From: Aptenodytes patagonicus
Lineage: Eukaryota > Chordata > Aves > Sphenisciformes > Spheniscidae
Direction of reading: 5' to 3'
DNA length: 64,000 nt
Assembly (NCBI RefSeq): GCF_965638725.1
Contig: NC_134963.1
Coordinates: 627,501-691,500 of the forward strand
How positions within the stretch are numbered: the first letter of the stretch is position 1; each line of letters starts with the position of its first letter. Under the pieces are notes generated by a model that worked only from the letters and a program-made list of their open reading frames with translations, was not told where the DNA came from and ran no database searches. A program made the translations under genes and the position numbers. Positions 60,601-64,000 of this stretch are shown piece after piece.

Positions 60601-63348
60601 ATCAGGTCATTATTTAAATGCCATTTAAAAATGTAATTCTAGAAGAAAACCAACCAGTCTAATATTTGCTAAGTAAGTGCACCAAAAGGACATCTTGTTA
60701 CAAAGAATACATCCTTCAGCTAACAGTGTTTCCTCTACTGGAAACATTCGTACATAGGTTTATAAACCAACAAAAATGGTTTAACATTTCAGCTTTGTTG
60801 CTATTTCTGCCTTTTTGCTTTTTTTTATTTTTGAGAAATTTGTCTGAGAATAGGACTCGTTGTTGTTCAGAATTTAATCTATGCCATTTTATTCCTTCCT
60901 TAACATAGAATCTTCTGTTCATAGTTTGTCCTAAACAACTAATTGATTGCAAGGGAGGGAAAAAACCAGCAGAAACAGATGAAGCTTGAAGTAACACAGG
61001 TTCTTGACTTTATTTAAATGCTTCAACATATATTACCAAAAAAGCAAGGGGAGAAAAGACAGAAATATGGTAGACTTAACTGAGCTTCAAAGTTTTCATG
61101 AGGAGTTATAAAGTCTTTTTGAAAGCAGGAAGTTTTTTTCAGTCTACAAGATAATCTTTTAAGATGCATAGTAAATACAAAATAGTCTAACTGCTTGTAT
61201 AATCTGTTACGTTTTAGAGTACAACTTTGCTGGCCATCTTTCTTCTCTTTTAGCTGTTTCCTATTTTAGGTATCTCCAGGCAGCTTCCTGATTCATATGA
61301 GTGGTGCTTCCTTTCTCAAAATTCCTCTTTTGCATGTTTCTCAGCAAGAGAAGCTAATTTGACTGTTGAAAACAGCAAATTCACATAGAAGAAAATCCCT
61401 CCTGCTGTTCTGAAAACGCAAGCTCAAAAGAATTTTCTTCTACTCAGTGTTTCACGTGATGTGTGGGGTTTATGATAATGTGCTAGCTCTCCTGTTTCCC
61501 TTTGTTTAGGCTTTTAAAAACCAGTCTTTGGCCAGGATTATTAGAAGAAGGGAATGTCATTTGTTGTTATGCCAGGCATGGATTTACTGGGAAAGCTTTA
61601 GCTCTGTGCTATGCACAGCAAGTGGGGATAGCACTGCTACGTTGCATCATGTGATTGCAGCTGTATAGCCTCCATTTGAGACTGGGAGCTCTGTATATGA
61701 GCAAGTCTGCTCAAGTTTGTGCAGACAGATGTGAGCTTAACTCTGTCAGCTGTCAGAGTGAGTCAGTCTGAACTAGCCAGTTATTCTGACCTGTTGCCAT
61801 TCATGTGATGTTGCTCCCAAGCTAAGACATCCTGGGTCTACATCTTTCCATATATGTGCCCTGTGAATGCAGTATCCTGACGTTCTGCAACAGCAAATCC
61901 ATCTTTTAAGATCTTGTCCCTACATAAAAATTGTATTACAACAATACATTCATAGCTCTCCACAGTTCTCTAACCCGGATGTATTCATATCAGAGTAAAT
62001 TTTTACTCTCTAGGCAAGGGTAAGTCATGTGAATAGTGTATAAAGTTAGGCACTCTGGAGTTTGTTGCCTTGTTATTACGTTAGTAAAAACTTACCATAC
62101 CTATATAGACCCTATCTTGGGCAAAAAGGTAAATTAAAGAAAGGCATAAGCCAATGTCTAACAGCCTACCAAAGAAACTTCTCTTGGAGAAAAAATTATC
62201 CCATAATAACGTATTACAAAATTTCAACTTTCTATTAACTTGGAAGTAACTTATGGACATTGTCACACAGTTTGGGTGGTTTAACTAACTGAACCTCTGA
62301 CTTTATCTAGTTGGCAGTTATTGCCATTCACCATTTTTACTTATGTACTGAAATATCTAGACAACAGAAAGGATTAATTTGCAGGCAAAGCCTTTATCAT
62401 ACAAGTAAACAGTTGTGGGCAGGCAGAAGCAAGTTTGCTCCTCCCATGCTTCTAGCCTGAAGAATATGATTCAGCTCAAAGTTAGAAGTCCTTTAGAAGT
62501 GTTGTCATGGAACACTGCTCAATCTGGTAAGTCTAGGCACTAATTTATGCTGCTAAGCAGAAGCTGGGCTGATACCACCCACCAGTTCACAACTAGCTAT
62601 AGTTAACTGCAAGGACGTCTCCAAAGAATAGCTGTATGCTTACAGAACCAGGTCAGTGCATAGAATAAGTTTTACTGTTTTAAGCTCTTTTCTCTACAGC
62701 CCAGCAGTAGAAGAAATTATCAGTTAATTTTAACTGTGGGTGGCATCAGGGATCGTGCAGACACAACCTGTCATGGTTTCACAGCCAGCTTTCGACCAGA
62801 CAGGAAATTACTGTCAGTAAAGCTGGAGTGCGGTATTGCTTATTTCGTTCTTCGTTCTGCTTGATGTCTGGATTATAAGAAAATATTTGTTGAGCTAAAG
62901 CTCTGTTATACATGGAAGGGATACTTCAAAGTTGTTCTGTATTGACATTGGGTACTGTGCTATATTGCAGGGTCTTAGTTATGTTTTGTTTAGAATTACT
63001 AAAACCACTTTGATTTTCACCTACCTCTTTTTCCCACAATTCTTTATTCAACTCATCCACTTAAAATTTTTTATTCTTCTCTTGTCATGCTCTCAGGTAG
63101 TCCCTAATTCTTTCAAGGATGCGCCCCCCCGCCATGTGACAAAGCCTGTTTTCAGTTCTTCAGCTCCTGTTTCTGCCACATTTGATACAAACCGTTTCTT
63201 TTAATCTTTAAAAAGTTTCTAGGCTAGAACTTCAAACACTCACTGACTAGGTCTGAGTTTTGTAGTAAGAATGCAGCAGAGAACTACCACCACATTGGTT
63301 TGGGTTTTGGTTTTTCTTACTATTTTCTTTTAAGGTGCAATTTAATTG

Positions 63349-63402
63349 CAGCTTGATTATATTGTTTCCACCTCGAAGGAAACAATATAGACAGTCAAGC
63401 TG
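63349..63402. repeat. Inverted repeat with 8-nt loop
   Basis: Left arm 63349-63369 (CAGCTTGA then TTATATTGTTTCC) and right arm 63378-63402 (GGAAACAATATA then GACAG then TCAAGCTG). It pairs as 12 bp next to the loop, then a 4-5 nt asymmetric bulge, then 8 bp. Loop ACCTCGAA. Confidence 0.9.
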
Positions 63403-64000
63403 AGAACAAGGTTTGTAAGAATAAGCCTCTTCTTTTATCTTAGAGCCGTTTGTAGCAGAATATTTTTCCAACCAGAAGCTACAGAAATTCAGATGTACTA
63501 CTTATAATGTATTGATTGCACCTCCTTCTGTAGTTGCTGTTAAGCAATTTGCTATACATACCTCTCCTCGCTCCAGCAGCACTCTATATTTAACTCACAT
63601 GCCTAGGTCTTGTTTCTACAACTTCTGCACTGGCTGTAGCATGCCACGTTGGAGCTGAAAAAAGAACTAAATCCCTTGGGCCAAATTCATTCCCGGAGTT
63701 GCTTGATTGAATGCAGTGCATTTACACTAAGCACAGATTTGGCTCATACCTGACTTTGTCAGCATTCACTGTGCTGTAACTAAGTAACAAGAACACTGTC
63801 ATTAGGGGACAGATGAATAGCTTTCTCTAAGGTTATTAGAGCACTGAGCACCTTTAAGGAGTGCAGAAATCTGTGAAAGGAGGAGTTGGGGAAAAGGACA
63901 CTGCTCCTTTTAGAGTCTGTGTAACAGAACTGATAAGCTATTCCTGTGATGTGATCGAATGTGACAATACTGCAGGCTCTTGGACTCTTATTTTATAAAA

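Larger units (their letters stand above)
56950..64000. other. Region upstream of TXNRD2, no coding exon recognised
   Basis: Contains a possible MIR half, an A21 run, a TA-rich stretch near 58908-58930 and an inverted repeat at 63349. I looked on the plus strand for catechol O-methyltransferase exons, expected by mammalian synteny, and found none. An untranslated COMT exon could still be here. Confidence 0.6.

Noticed and set aside
57000..64000. COMT coding exons expected from mammalian synteny
   Set aside because: No methyltransferase motif such as LELGAYCGYS or the catalytic-site text was found in any plus-strand frame.

Overview
This is a vertebrate, almost certainly avian, genomic window. 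The evidence for a bird is an avian-type LTR retroelement (34958-36640), CR1 LINE tails, only decayed MIR-like SINE remnants and no mammalian Alu/L1/B1-type repeats. Sequence is AT-rich except for one CpG island at about 55.6-56.6 kb. The ERV family argues for a non-galliform bird, but this is inference and the species cannot be named.

The only protein-coding gene I can support is on the minus strand: TXNRD2, the mitochondrial selenoprotein thioredoxin reductase. I rebuilt its whole coding sequence from 17 exons, from the ATG at 56188 to the TAA at 20528. Every intron is GT-AG, all phases agree, and the total is 1545 nt encoding 514 residues. It includes a 20-nt microexon (45566-45585) and an in-frame UGA selenocysteine codon (20534-20536) inside the terminal Gly-Cys-Sec-Gly motif. 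The N-terminus is a short Arg-rich presequence, which together with TXNRD2-type residues separates it from cytosolic TXNRD1 and from TXNRD3.

Layout: 1 to about 19.5 kb holds no recognisable exon. It carries two MIR remnants and several stretches that look like conserved regulatory DNA; by mammalian synteny GNB1L (and beyond it TBX1) would lie to the left, off the window. From 19.5 to 20.5 kb is the TXNRD2 3' UTR, where a SECIS element must exist but could not be placed with confidence. From 20.5 to 56.2 kb is the gene. Its introns contain an antisense avian LTR with a degenerate 48-49 bp tandem array (intron 11), a perfect 25-bp inverted repeat with an 18-nt loop (intron 12), CR1 fragments (introns 7 and 10) and MIR remnants. 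From 55.6 to 56.95 kb is the CpG-island promoter, with YY1/Sp1-like sites on its far side that could serve a divergent gene. From 57 to 64 kb I see no coding exon. In mammals COMT is head-to-head with TXNRD2, so it may start here with an untranslated exon or lie beyond 64 kb.

No new multi-gene system is present. The best leads are the two intronic/intergenic hairpins, the unresolved SECIS, the CR1 next to exon 8, and the candidate conserved non-coding elements in the left flank.
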